21,025 bases of DNA from Flammula alnicola (lineage: Eukaryota > Basidiomycota > Agaricomycetes > Agaricales > Strophariaceae). This document shows positions 1 through 15,847 of the stretch, one piece after another. A program made the translations under genes and the position numbers. How positions within the stretch are numbered: position 1 is the first letter of the stretch; the number at the start of each line of letters is the position of its first letter. Location: positions 1-21,025 of the forward strand of contig JADNRV010000629.1 of the NCBI GenBank assembly GCA_015499995.1, read 5' to 3'. Below the pieces are notes generated by a model. That model saw nothing but the letters and a program-made list of their open reading frames with translations, was not told the origin of the DNA and ran no database searches.

Positions 1-398
1 CAGTGGGCGGGCGGCGCCTTTTGATCAGTGTGAGTGGATTTTGGTGTTTTGGGCTTTTTTTTGAGGAGACTGACGTTTTTCCCTCCTTCAAACAGCTTTC
101 TGCCTCATCATCGACCTCGCGGCGGGCGGGACGTCGGGGTGGTTCCCGGATAACAAGGGCGGGAAGCCGTAGTTTGATGGCTCGTTGAGTGCGTACTTCT
201 GCTTTTTTGCTGTGTTTTCGGAATTAGATTTTTTCTCTTTTCGGAATGAGATAAGGAGGAGGAGAGCTGACGTTGGTACTTTATATAGCCGCGATGAGGG
301 TACACACGCGCAGGATACGTGGGCTGCGATGTGGCCCGCGAGTGCGGATGACAGGGCGTTTAGGATGCGAGTTGGCTTGGCTTTTTGTTGCCTTTCTC

Positions 399-467
399 CG
401 TTTCGTTTCGTTTCGTTTGTTTGTCGAGCGTGCCTTTGGGCTTGGACTGGCGAAAGCGAAAGCGAAA
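399..467. repeat. Pentamer CGTTT x4 and hexamer GCGAAA x3
   Basis: Positions 399-418 are four copies of CGTTT, and positions 450-467 are three copies of GCGAAA. The two arrays are partial reverse complements (TTTCG against CGAAA) about 30 bases apart, so an imperfect hairpin is possible. The periods differ (5 and 6), which argues against a selected structure. Confidence 0.6.
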
Positions 468-893
468 GAGAAGGAGGACATGGCTGACCGTGTCTCTAAC
501 TAAATTCTAGTGATTACGTGAAGATGTGGGAGAAGTGCAAGTAGACAAGACGAGATGGGAAGGCATAGCAGGGACGGAGTGACGTTTGCTTGACGCGCAC
601 GACGCCTAGCGCAGCTTTCCCTGTCGATTCTTGCTTTTTGGAATTGTTGGCGTGGGTGGTGAAGCAGATGGTTCGTTTCAGCTGTCAGTATCATCCATCG
701 TGCATCTCGGTACAGAGGTTCTGGACCGCGCTTGGATGCAGCTGAGTCTGCGTGCAACGAAGAATGATGAACGAGCCATACTTAGAGAACTTCAACAAAC
801 GCACGGCGACTCTGGGCACGGACATGGACTACTTGGTTATGTAATGTTTTATACATGAAACACGTCGGTGCATTTTAGTTATCCAGTTTTCAT

Positions 894-935
894 ACCTACA
901 TACATACAGTAATACATATACACGTACACGTACAT
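894..935. repeat. TACA/TACG-rich low-complexity tract
   Basis: A run of near-repeats of TACA, TACATA and ACACGTAC lies about 270 bases upstream of the first reductase start. I read it as an ordinary degenerate microsatellite with no visible coding content. Confidence 0.5.
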
Positions 936-1133
936 TGTTAGACTGTCAAATATTTATAGGTGCCCTTGACCAGTCATCATATGAATACTAGATGCATTTT
1001 TTGGCGCAGAGGGCTAGTTGACAAGGGCTTTATTTCTGATCAAGGGTAAGGATCCGGAATAATGATTTGTGCGAATACAGGGGGATTTGTCAGACATGGT
1101 CCGGGAATTGGGAAGCGCCGGATAACTATAAGT

Positions 1134-1156
1134 AAGCCTTCTCAAATCTTGACAGT
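1134..1156 (+). promoter_or_regulatory. Conserved promoter block of the duplicated reductases (copy 1)
   Basis: This 23-base block, which includes AAGCCTTCTCAAA and CTTGACAGT, recurs at 6887-6909 upstream of the second reductase with one T/C difference. A TATA-like TATAAG lies just upstream in both (about 1127 and 6884). A second shared piece, CTCTGACGATT, lies closer to the ATG. These matches show that the duplication took the core promoter with it. Whether the block binds a factor is not known. Confidence 0.55.
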
Positions 1157-1202
1157 GGCGCCCATCCTCTGACGATTCGTTCATTTTCTTTCACACACCA
1201 AC

Positions 1203-2813
1203 ATGGCTGCCCAGATCCCCAAAATCAAGCTCAACAACGGAGTTGAGGTTCCCATCATCGGTGAGTATCCTCAGACTGGAGCTGGCCGCTTATGGATAAT
1301 GAGCATGAACGACCCATTGACGTTCAACATCGTGCCCTGTCTCACCCAGGTACTGGCTCGTACGCAGATCCGACACCAGAAGACCAAGCAAGAGTAAAGG
1401 ACTGGATTTTGACTGCGCTTAAGGTGAGGCGTCTATACAGATGAACGACCGTGATACTCAATATACTGTTCGCACCGTGGCTTTGCTCTGCGTAGAATGG
1501 CTACCGCCACATTGACACCGCCGTCCTTTACGGTAGGAGGTCCATGGGCGTATAATTTCCTTTGTCTAAAGGAATCAGCACAGGTACCGAAAAGGTTGTT
1601 GGAGAGGCTATAAAGGCGTCGGGCATTCCGCGCGAGGAGATTTTCGTGACGGCGAAGCTTCCGTGAGTCAAGCCTCTGATCGGACATCACGCAGCATCTC
1701 ATAATAACTTTTCGTTCCACTGTAGACCTAATCATTTTGAACGTGTTCGAGAGTCTTTCGAGACTAGTCTTGCAAATTTAGGGACAGGCTATGTCGACTT
1801 GGTAAGTTTGGCGATGATTCCTTTCTCTGTTCAAGTCCTGGAGTGTGAATTAGAACCTCAACAGTATATGATGCACTTGCCTCAAGCTATCGTTTACGAA
1901 GGTTAGTCTTGCTTTATTCAGGACACAAGCTTTGACCTTCATATGTATCATCATGGAAATGTAGAAGGAACATTTTTCCCCCAGAACCCAGACGGCACAG
2001 TCAAGACTACTGACAGCGTGACATTCAACGATGCTTGGGCCGAAATGGAGAAGCTCCTGGATACAGGAAAAGTCAGGGCTATAGGCGTTAGCAATTTCTC
2101 AGTCAAAAAGTTAGTACGCACTATCGTTTTGTTGGCCGTCAGTGCCATGATATTGATGACAACTCCTTTGCAGTCTTGAAAAGTTGTTCACGACTGCGAA
2201 AGTGGCCCCTGCAATGAACCAGGTCGAGCACGTATTTCCTTCGTTCACTTATGATTTTGCTAGTCGTAACTTTGATTCGCTTGTTCATTTATAGATTACA
2301 TCCTTACCTCGCTCAAAACGGGCTCCGAGAATATTGCGCGAAGAAGGGCATTGCCATGACAGCGTATACGCCGAGTGGTAAGCGCACCGGGATCGTTTTC
2401 ACATATCGACTTGTATACTAATGTGATCTCTAGGTTACTCGATCGTTCGCAGCGACCCGTTGATCGTGAGCCTTGCTGATAAGTACAAAGTCACACCCAC
2501 ACAGGTGATCTTTGCCTGGCACCTCTCGAGAGGTACTGTCATTGTTCCGAAGAGCGAAAATAATGAAAGGCAGAAAGAAAATATCAACGTGGGTCCATTA
2601 ACTTTATCTCAAACATAATGTATAAAACAAAATTTTCATTTGTCAATGAATCTGTAGATTCCGACCCTTTCAGAGGAAGATATCGACAAGATATGGGCCT
2701 TGGACCGTGGCGAGCGACTTTGTGGCAAGGTCGACGCAAAGACTGGACAACTATACGGGTGGACATTGGAGCAGTTTGGTTGGGAAAACTACCACCCGAA
2801 GCTTCAAGTTTAA
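1203..2813 (+). CDS. Aldo-keto reductase, copy 1 (spliced, 317 aa)
   Basis: NADPH-dependent reductase of the AKR superfamily, close to the fungal glycerol dehydrogenase/xylose reductase-like group; exact substrate unknown and cytosol likely. Exons: 1203-1260, 1350-1423, 1496-1532, 1584-1662, 1726-1801, 1865-1901, 1965-2109, 2174-2227, 2295-2377, 2434-2588, 2658-2813. Phase is kept at every junction and the length is usual for the family. The catalytic tetrad is visible: Asp51 (HIDTA), Tyr56, Lys81, His112 (MMHLP). The cofactor-binding segment [14 protein letters not shown] is at about 251-264. Odd points: intron 8 starts with GC (2228), where the twin gene has GT; and normally conserved pocket residues differ, with KLPPNH in place of KLPWNH and HLP in place of HWP. 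The protein ends Lys-Leu-Gln-Val, two residues longer than copy 2. If the GC intron splices, the gene is intact. Confidence 0.85.
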
Positions 2814-3530
2814 AATGGTTGACATATGGGACGAGTCATGACGCGGAGTCCACATACAAGTCAGCCGGTCCCGGGCGAGAAAGACTACTAGAGAAAGATG
2901 GGGAGAATTCTGGAAGGAAGAAAACAGGATAACGAATTTGCATGTATGTGAACATGGAGTGTATGCAAGATAAGGATAGCAGTGTTAGCGCTAAACAATA
3001 TATTAAGCGAGACACCTAGATAAGGCTAGTGTGGCGTCGCCTGCGGACAATCTAACTGCCAGTTGTACAATCGAAATTTTTCCATCACCTTGGTCCTATT
3101 TATTATCTCTTTAACTGTTACTAAGGCGTATGTAGCTGTGTTCTTCTCTACCTCGAAGTTATGTAGAGTGCATATTGGTGTTTCTCTGTTTTAAGACTCT
3201 ACTCGCCATGCCTGGGAAGGCGCTACAACTTGTACATAAGTACTCATATGTACATGCTTTGGATAATCATTATTATCTGCGAACAAAGTTAAACTGACAT
3301 GAAACGCTGCACCCCAGAAGCGCCATGCGTACTGTATACAAAATAAATCTGTATACATACACAAAGTGAATTGCAGGGCCTATCAGGGGAGAAAGGGAGG
3401 AAGGAAGTCGCTGTCAAGACTGGGCACATCATGTCTGACAATGCAGCAAGGACGACAAAGGTGCCTCTGAGTAGGAGGAACGGAAAGGGGGTAGAGTGGA
3501 AAGATATGAATCGTTGTCGTTCTCCAATCT
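2814..3530. other. Convergent intergenic region between reductase 1 and the helicase
   Basis: This is the 3' flank of reductase 1, homologous to the flank of copy 2 up to about 3110, followed by the 3' flank of the oppositely transcribed helicase. I see no additional gene. The open frames here overlap the helicase tail or are short and unconserved. Confidence 0.6.
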
Positions 3531-6464
<2,934 letters not shown>

Positions 6465-6981
6465 AGTTGATGTCTAAGAGAGTGAAGGTGACTCGTTAAT
6501 AAACTGAAGCGCTTCGGTTGACAAGGGCTAGTCATGTGGTACATGCTCACCCACGCGTTTCGACGTCGACGCTCGTCGACAACCGGTATATGAGCCCAAC
6601 TTCACTCATGAACGTGTGGTATCGGTTCCCAGTAATGCACCAATGCCTGGCATCAAACGAAGAATGTCGCTGACATATCGCGCATTCTGCAACCCAACGT
6701 TGGACGGGCTGTGGGGTTCAAAACTCTTGTTCAAAATATTCCCAGGTTCCAGCCTTAGGCCCGGCGGCCCGTACTTTATAAATAACGAGCTAAGTCTCCA
6801 GCTTCTCGTGGTTATTATTGGGTTCATGTGGGATGCACGCTGACATATCATTGAAGGCGACGGCCAGTAGCCACCACCTGGAATATAAGCCTTCTCAAAC
6901 CTTGACAGTTGCTCCCATCTACAGTCAAATAACACTATCGCTCTGACGATTTATTCGTTTCTTCGAAGTTCGCATACTGCC
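6465..6981. other. Divergent promoter region (helicase / reductase 2)
   Basis: About 517 bases separate the helicase start (-) from the reductase 2 start (+), so both promoters must lie here. On the reductase side there is the block shared with copy 1 (6887-6909). A stronger TATA-like TTTATAAATA lies near 6775. I see no coding sequence; the open frames across 6606-6935 resemble nothing known. Confidence 0.55.
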
Positions 6982-8870
6982 ATGGCTGCCCAGATCCCCA
7001 AGGTCAAGCTCAACAACGGAGTTGAGGTTCCCATCATCGGTGAGTAACCTGGAACTAACTGCTTATGTATGATGAGCCGCACGTCTTATTGACGTTCAAA
7101 TGCGTGGCCTTTCCCGATCAGGTAGTGGCTCATATGCGCCACCGAAACCAGAAGACCAGGCAAGAGTAAAGGACTGGATTTTGACTGCGCTTAAAGTAAG
7201 ATTTCTACATGGATGGAGCACTATTAGGAGAGATCGGGTTGCTTACAATACTCCTCGCCGTCTCATCTTGGCTCTGTCTTGCCCAGAATGGCTACCGCCA
7301 CATTGATACCGCTTTCGATTACGGTAGGAGCTCAATGGACACATAGTTTTCCCATCTAAACAAATTAAAACAGGCACCGAAAAGGCCGTTGGAGAAGCTA
7401 TCAAGGCGTCAGGCATTCCACGCGAGGAGATTTTCGTGACGACGAAGCTTCCGTAAGTTATGGTTCTCTGGCCGGGCACCATGCAGCATCTCATGCTCAA
7501 AATTTCGTTGCGTGGTAGGTGGAATCACCTCGGTCGTGTTCGCGAGTCTTTCGAGACCAGTCTGGCAAATTTGGGAACAGGCTATATCGACTTGGTAAGT
7601 TTTAAAATTATTGATTTCTCCGTTCAAGTTCAGAAGCTACCTTCAACAGTATCTGATGCACTGGCCCCAAGCTATCGTGTACGAAGGTTAGCCTTGCCTT
7701 ACATTTCATTTAGAAAACAAACCTTGACCGTCATGACAATGTAGAAGGAAATAGTGCACCCAAGAACCCGATGGCACATACAAGACTACTGACAGCGTGA
7801 CATTCAATGACGCTTGGTCCGAAATGGAGAAACTCCTGGATACAGGAAAAGTCAGGGCTATAGGCGTTAGCAATTTCTCGATCAAAAAGTTAGGATGCAT
7901 TATCCTTTTCTTTGCCGTGGCTCCTGATATTGATGTCAACACTTTGCAGTCTTGAAAAGTTGTTCAAGACTGCTAAAGTGATCCCTGCAATGAATCAAGT
8001 CGAGTACGTATTTCCTTCGTTCATCCATGATCTTGCTAGTGGTGAGATTGGCGTTCATTTATAGGTTACACCCTTATCTCGCGCAAAATGGGCTCCGAGA
8101 ATATTGCGCGAAGAAGGGCATTGTCTTGACAGCCTATACACCAAGTGGTAAGTACACCCGTATCGCTGTCCTATACCGGCATGCATTCTGATTTAACCCT
8201 CGATAATATCAAGGTTACTCGGTCGTTCGTAGTGATCCATTGATCGTGAGCCTTGCTGAGAAGTATAAAGTTACGCCGACGCAGGTGATCTTTGCCTGGC
8301 ACCTTTCGAGGGGGACTGTTATTGTTCCGAAGAGCGAAAATAACGAACGACAGAAAGAAAATATCGCCGTGCGTCCATTTTTATCTCAATCACACTACAC
8401 CAGACCTTCATTTATAAACGGTTCTGTACTGTAGGTTCCCGCGCTTTCGGAGGAAGACATCGACAAGATATGGGCCTTGGACCGCGGTCAGCGAATTTGT
8501 AACAAGGCCAATGAGAAGACTGGACAAGTGTATGGGTGGACATTGGAGCAGCTTGGCTGGGAAGATTACCACCCAAAGCTTTGAACTGACGGGCAGAGCG
8601 ATGACGCGGAACCACACGAGTCAAAGGTGAGAAAGAGAGGAAGAATTCTGGCGGGAAGAAAACAGGATGGTGAATTTGAGATATTGTAATTTTATGTATG
8701 TACGTGAACATATGGAAGATAAGAATCGTGTTGTTCAGCCCTTAAGGAACCATATTAGGTGAGACAACCAGATAAGGCCAGTGTGGCGTCGCTTGTAAAT
8801 GTTGTGAACAATCTAACCGTCATTTGCACAATGGGATATCTTCCATCACCTTGGCTATTTATTAATATCT
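6887..8870 (+). repeat. Segmental duplication, unit 2 (aldo-keto reductase block)
   Basis: Second copy of the block at 1134-3110. It has the same orientation and the same exon layout, with a 1-base deletion in exon 7 and a T at the intron 8 donor where unit 1 has C. The right edge of recognisable similarity is just before the coding-looking segment at 8890-9011. Confidence 0.85.
6982..8584 (+). CDS. Aldo-keto reductase, copy 2 (1-base deletion in exon 7)
   Basis: Same AKR family and likely role as copy 1. Exons: 6982-7039, 7122-7195, 7287-7323, 7374-7452, 7519-7594, 7650-7686, 7745-7888, 7950-8003, 8065-8147, 8214-8368, 8435-8584. The catalytic tetrad is Asp51, Tyr56 (FDYG), Lys81 (TTKLPW) and His112 (LMHWP), so this copy keeps the canonical residues that copy 1 has lost. 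Exon 7 is 144 bases against 145 in copy 1. The Pro codon before Asp-Gly (7768-7770) lacks a base, and the frame then hits TGA at 7798-7800. Using the AG at 7763-7764 as acceptor instead would remove 20 bases and restore the frame, giving about 308 residues. So the gene is either frameshifted, misassembled, or rescued by a shifted acceptor; all other exons are intact. Confidence 0.8.
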
Positions 8871-8889
8871 ATTGTCTAACTCCTACGGC

Positions 8890-9011
8890 CTAAGGATTAG
8901 TGCCCTTATCAACCTCGACGCCATTGATGTCAACATCGATTACAGGATTTTCTTCCACTGGGCCCCAGGAGACTATTAACTCATCGGGACTTCGATTGGG
9001 AGCTGGAGATC
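8890..9011 (-). pseudogene. Coding-looking segment, possible last exon or gene relic
   Basis: On the minus strand a CTAG acceptor-like site (9012-9015) is followed by an open frame of 39 codons after two partial bases, ending in TAG at 8890-8892. It reads about SPAPNRSPDELIV, then SWGPVEENPVIDVDINGVEV. The text is acidic, balanced in composition and unlike the surrounding noise, so it resembles the C-terminus of a real protein. I do not recognise the family and found no convincing upstream exon. It may be the remnant of a gene damaged when the reductase block or the retroposon arrived. Confidence 0.3.
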
Positions 9012-9396
9012 CTAGCTTTATTAGAGCATGATCCTCTCATACATACACGAATTACGTACTGTTGTATTGAGTAAGGTTTTCTTATCGAATGCCAGCTATC
9101 CTCCAATGAAGGTCACCATGCCATACCATCATCATGCCATCGAAGTCTGCGAAGATTCACAGTTGCGGCGAGTATCCTCGATTGCATTAAATAAATTTTT
9201 AACTTTCTCTAAAATGAATGCCCTATACATAATGCTAGTCCTGGTATGCAATTTATAACGAACTATTGTGTCGGAGGCCTCAGTACGAAGTGTGATCGGT
9301 ACATAATAGTAATTATTGGGACAGCAACCGCAGTATACGACCTCCGTATTCTTCGTAGTATCCACTCATCGATATGGATGGCAACTCTTGTCTTTT

Positions 9397-9417
9397 GAGA
9401 GAGAGAGAGAGAGAGAG
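9397..9417. repeat. (GA)n microsatellite
   Basis: Uninterrupted GA dinucleotides, about 10.5 units, 43 bases left of the retroposon target-site duplication. Confidence 0.9.
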
Positions 9418-9459
9418 TTGGGCATACCGGTTGAATCTAGGCGGCCTATGATTCGGCTC

Positions 9460-9470
9460 TAGATAGTGGG
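9460..9470. repeat. Target-site duplication, left copy
   Basis: TAGATAGTGGG, extendable by two T into the adjacent T-run, is identical to 12102-12112 (-12114). It directly abuts the 21-T tract, as expected for the 3' end of a poly(A)-tailed element inserted on the minus strand. Confidence 0.92.
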
Positions 9471-12101
9471 TTTTTTTTTTTTTTTTTTTTTGATTCAACA
9501 AACGCCCCCGTGTGGCTGAGCCATATGGTAGGGTAAGTACGTACATGTAATCTAACTGTCTATCTAGTTGTCAGGCAGGTTTCTATATGCAACAGCAGCT
9601 ACGAGCGACGCATAGCGTCACTCACAGCGAGCCCCCGTAGCCCGCATGAAATATGTGTATGAATGAGTAAAAGCCTATAATATAGTGGATAAGGTATGTG
9701 AGTAGGTGTGATAAGGTAGCGTATTTGTGTCCCATGTGTGTGTGGACACTATCCTTGGGCTCTGGCTGGCGGTGGGTCGCCGTCGTCGTTTACTTCTGGT
9801 ATCGTCCCGAAAACTGACCGAAAGCGGTCTGTTGTTGCAATGTACTTGAATAGGCTGGGTAAGTATTTCTGTTCGGAGAGCAATTGCGCTGTCTCGAGTC
9901 CGTATCGTCCGCCCCCTGCCATCATCTGTCGCCTTGCGTTTTCGTGCGCTGGACATCGGATGAGGTAATGGTGTACCGTCTCCTCATGTTCTCTGCAGCA
10001 TGGGCATGTCGGTGCATCTGCCTTGCCAAACCGGTGTAGGTGCTTTGCTAGTGGAACATGGCCGGAGCGTAGTTGGAAGAGAATACTGGCCTGTTTCCGT
10101 GTGAGGGGCGCCGTGAGTTTGAGGAATGCCCGCGATGGTAAGGTACTGTCTATCTGTGAGATGCGTGCATGTCGCGTCGACTTGATCCATGCTTTGCGCG
10201 CTAGCGAGTTGAGTTTCTTGCGATAGCGTTGTTTGACGGCTGATTTGCTGTGGGTAGCGCCTCCTGTAGCGGCTCTGGAAGTGTCCGGCGGTTGCTCGAG
10301 TCACCTTCTGCTGCTTTCTTCGCCTCCTCGTCGGCTGCCTCGTTCCCTGCGATGTCGACGTGACCTGGTGTCCATCGTATCGTTAGGTCCAGTGCCGGGT
10401 GCTGTCTTTGTGCCATTGCCAGTTGCTCGTGGAAGATGTCGATAATGTATTGCGAGGGGCCTGGTGTGATCTTTGTTGTCGCTGTAATGGTCGACTGATT
10501 GTCGACTCCTATCGTGGCCTTTCTTACCACTCTCCGCTCCTTCATTAGCAGCTCCAAGCCCAGCGATAGCCCTACCCCTTCGCCCTCATAGACCGTGTGC
10601 ACCCTCTCCTTGCCCAGGTACATTCTCATCGACCTTTTCCGCTCTCCGTCACGGAATAACACCGCCGCCGCTCCAATCCCTCCTTTGTATCCTGATCCGT
10701 CTGTGTATATTTGTACCTCTGCCGCCTCTGCCTCCTCGTCCGCTATCGCCTGTTCCTTTGTATCCGCTATCCGTATTTTGAAGCTCGGCGTCCATTTGGG
10801 GGTCTGGCGTGTCGCCTGTATGGTCTCCATTTCTTTCGGCCTGATGGAATACGTGTGCATTAACTCGTGTAGTGGTGTGGGGTGCTTTTGACGTAGCGTC
10901 CTGCTGCATTGCGGACTGGGCCATATAGTGGATGTGTCGGCGGCAGTGTTGCGAGTCGGAGGGCGGCGTCATGTCGTACCTTGTCTACCAGCAGGTTAAA
11001 GGGTAGTAGGTTAGCATGGACGTCCAGCACGTCTGTCGGGGTGGTCCTCATGCCTCCTGTTATCATGATGGCTGCCTTGCGCTGTATCGACGCCAACTTG
11101 TTGATCTGTGCTCGTCCTGCCTTGGGCTCTCGGTGGGCGCCGTCCGTGCGGCGATAGGGGGTCAAGAAGATGTCCGCCGCATATAACATGCGCGGTACTG
11201 CTATCCCGAGGTATAGCCGTCTGACATGTTTGAAGCTTACGCCGCCTGATGGTCTCGCAAGACGTCCAAACTGTATCATCCAATCCTGACCCTTCGCCAG
11301 TGCCGCCGCCTGCTGGTTCTTCCACTTCAGTTCCTGGTCTATATGTACCCCCAGAAACTTTACAACATCTTGCGGTTTGATTCTGTGCCCTTCCACGACC
11401 ATGGTTGCTCGGGGTGTTGGTATGCGTTTCCGTGGTATGAATGGATGTGGTATCGTGGTGCGTGCGGCGTCCAGTAGCTGAAACTTCTCGATGCCGAAGG
11501 AGCAATTGTGCTTTCTTGCCCATTCGAGTATACCGCCTTCTCGAGTCATCATGTCTTTCAGCTTTCTGTGCGTTTCTGCGAAATCCTTCCCTGTCGCTAC
11601 CATCGCAACGTCGTCGACAAAGACGAAGGCCCACTCGCCATTTCGCCGCACTGGGACGATGAGAATGCCTGTGTTGTAGAGGATGTAAAGAATGAGTGAT
11701 TGTGCGTCGCCCTGGTCCAGGCCGTTGTCAATGATGAACGTCTCTGATCGGTAGTCGTCGAAGACCAGGCTTGTGCGGCGTCCGTCCAGCCGTCTCCGAA
11801 CCCACTCTACATGCTCCACTGGCACCCCTTGCATCCGCAGATTGTGCAGGAGGACGTCCACTGCTACACTTGGGAACGCGCCCTTGACATCCAGCAGGAG
11901 AACCGACGCTACCTCCTTTTTCCTCCAAGCATCCTTGATGGTTTTGACCACGAGGTGTATTGAGTCAGTCGTCGCGCGTCCCGGCCTGCCTCCGAAGTGG
12001 TTCTCTGGTAATACTCCTGACACCTCCGCCATCTTCACTGCATCCTCTGTTTTGCACATGTTTAGCACCCGAGCCATCCCATCCGAGAGCACGATGGGCC
12101 G
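9471..12101 (-). mobile_element. 5'-truncated non-LTR retrotransposon (LINE-type)
   Basis: The element is on the minus strand. Its poly(A) tail reads as 21 T at 9471-9491, its 3' untranslated part runs to 9748, and the coding text runs from 9749 to the truncation point at 12101. Both ends abut the same 11-13 bp sequence, which fixes the boundaries and implies target-primed reverse transcription. The 5' part (ORF1, endonuclease, and the start of the reverse transcriptase) is missing: the text begins at the Arg-Pro-Ile-Val motif that opens the RT domain. The order RT, RNase H, C-terminal CCHC knuckle is typical of fungal LINEs of the Tad1-like group; that clade assignment is from memory and tentative. 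It lies 233 bases downstream of the cellobiose dehydrogenase stop, in the same orientation. Confidence 0.93.
9749..12101 (-). pseudogene. LINE polyprotein fragment: reverse transcriptase, RNase H, zinc knuckle
   Basis: Replication protein of the element, now in three frames. RT part (10890-12101): LLLDVKGAF with the motif A Asp near 11890, NGLDQGD (motif B-like), and FVDD near 11610, so the catalytic Asp residues are kept. RNase H part (from 10860 to about 10255): YTDGS, Glu in VYEGEG, GVDNQS and GNEAADEEA, so the four acidic catalytic residues are kept. C-terminal part (about 10250-9749): CPCC...H...C, a CCHC knuckle near 9955-10010, ending in TAG at 9749-9751. The first frame change is at an A4 run (10886-10889 on +) and the second at a C3 run (10252-10254 on +); each is explained by one missing base. 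With no 5' half and two frameshifts it cannot be autonomous. Confidence 0.9.
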
Positions 12102-12112
12102 TAGATAGTGGG
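12102..12112. repeat. Target-site duplication, right copy
   Basis: TAGATAGTGGG followed by TT, identical to 9460-9470. The element begins directly to its left. On the plus strand the preinsertion site would read GGCTC, then the duplicated sequence, then CAATTTGG, and the terminal TT could have annealed to the poly(A) RNA. Confidence 0.92.
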
Positions 12113-12334
12113 TTCAATTTGGCAGCCCCGACTCGGATAGAGGTATTGTATCTAGTAGGGCCAACCGTTTAAATAATGCAAAGACAAATTGGCCTACGAT
12201 CACCAGCGAGGAGCATCAGTACTCGTCAATGCCTGAGCATAAAGAACGTAGTTGAACAGGAAAAATTGATATCGCAACGAATGAATTTTGAGGTAAATAC
12301 ATATTTATCTGAATTGGGTCCAATGTATTGTTCT

Positions 12335-15847
<3,513 letters not shown>

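Larger units (their letters stand above)
1..1202. other. Left-end region without a recognisable gene
   Basis: I see no protein family in any frame here. The open frames are short, rich in Ser/Arg or low complexity, and none resembles a known domain. The region holds simple repeats at 399-418, 450-467 and about 894-935, and the last 70 bases are the promoter of the first aldo-keto reductase. It could contain the first exons or a long untranslated part of a gene running off the left edge, but nothing in the sequence decides this. Confidence 0.5.
1134..3110 (+). repeat. Segmental duplication, unit 1 (aldo-keto reductase block)
   Basis: This unit matches 6887-8870 in the same orientation. The shared parts are the promoter block, all eleven exons and ten intron positions, and the 3' flank, for example GTGTGGCGTCGC near 3030 and 8782 and CCATCACCTTGG near 3082 and 8843. 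Introns and flanks have diverged more than exons, so the event is not very recent. The Prp43-family helicase gene lies between the units and is not duplicated. Confidence 0.85.
8585..9470. other. Region between reductase 2 and the retroposon
   Basis: The first part is the 3' flank of reductase 2. Next comes the coding-looking segment at 8890-9011, then about 380 bases in which I recognise nothing, a (GA)n microsatellite at 9397-9417, and the left copy of the retroposon target-site duplication at 9460-9470. Confidence 0.5.

Noticed and set aside
10858..10862. TAATG as a functional stop-restart signal in the retroposon
   Set aside because: The downstream frame reads conserved-looking text (HPTPLHEL) before the ATG, so a one-base deletion is the simpler explanation in a truncated copy.
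9451..12180. A tRNA gene split by the retroposon (GGGTTCAATT resembles a B box)
   Set aside because: I could not fold an acceptor stem or find a matching A box around the reconstructed empty site.
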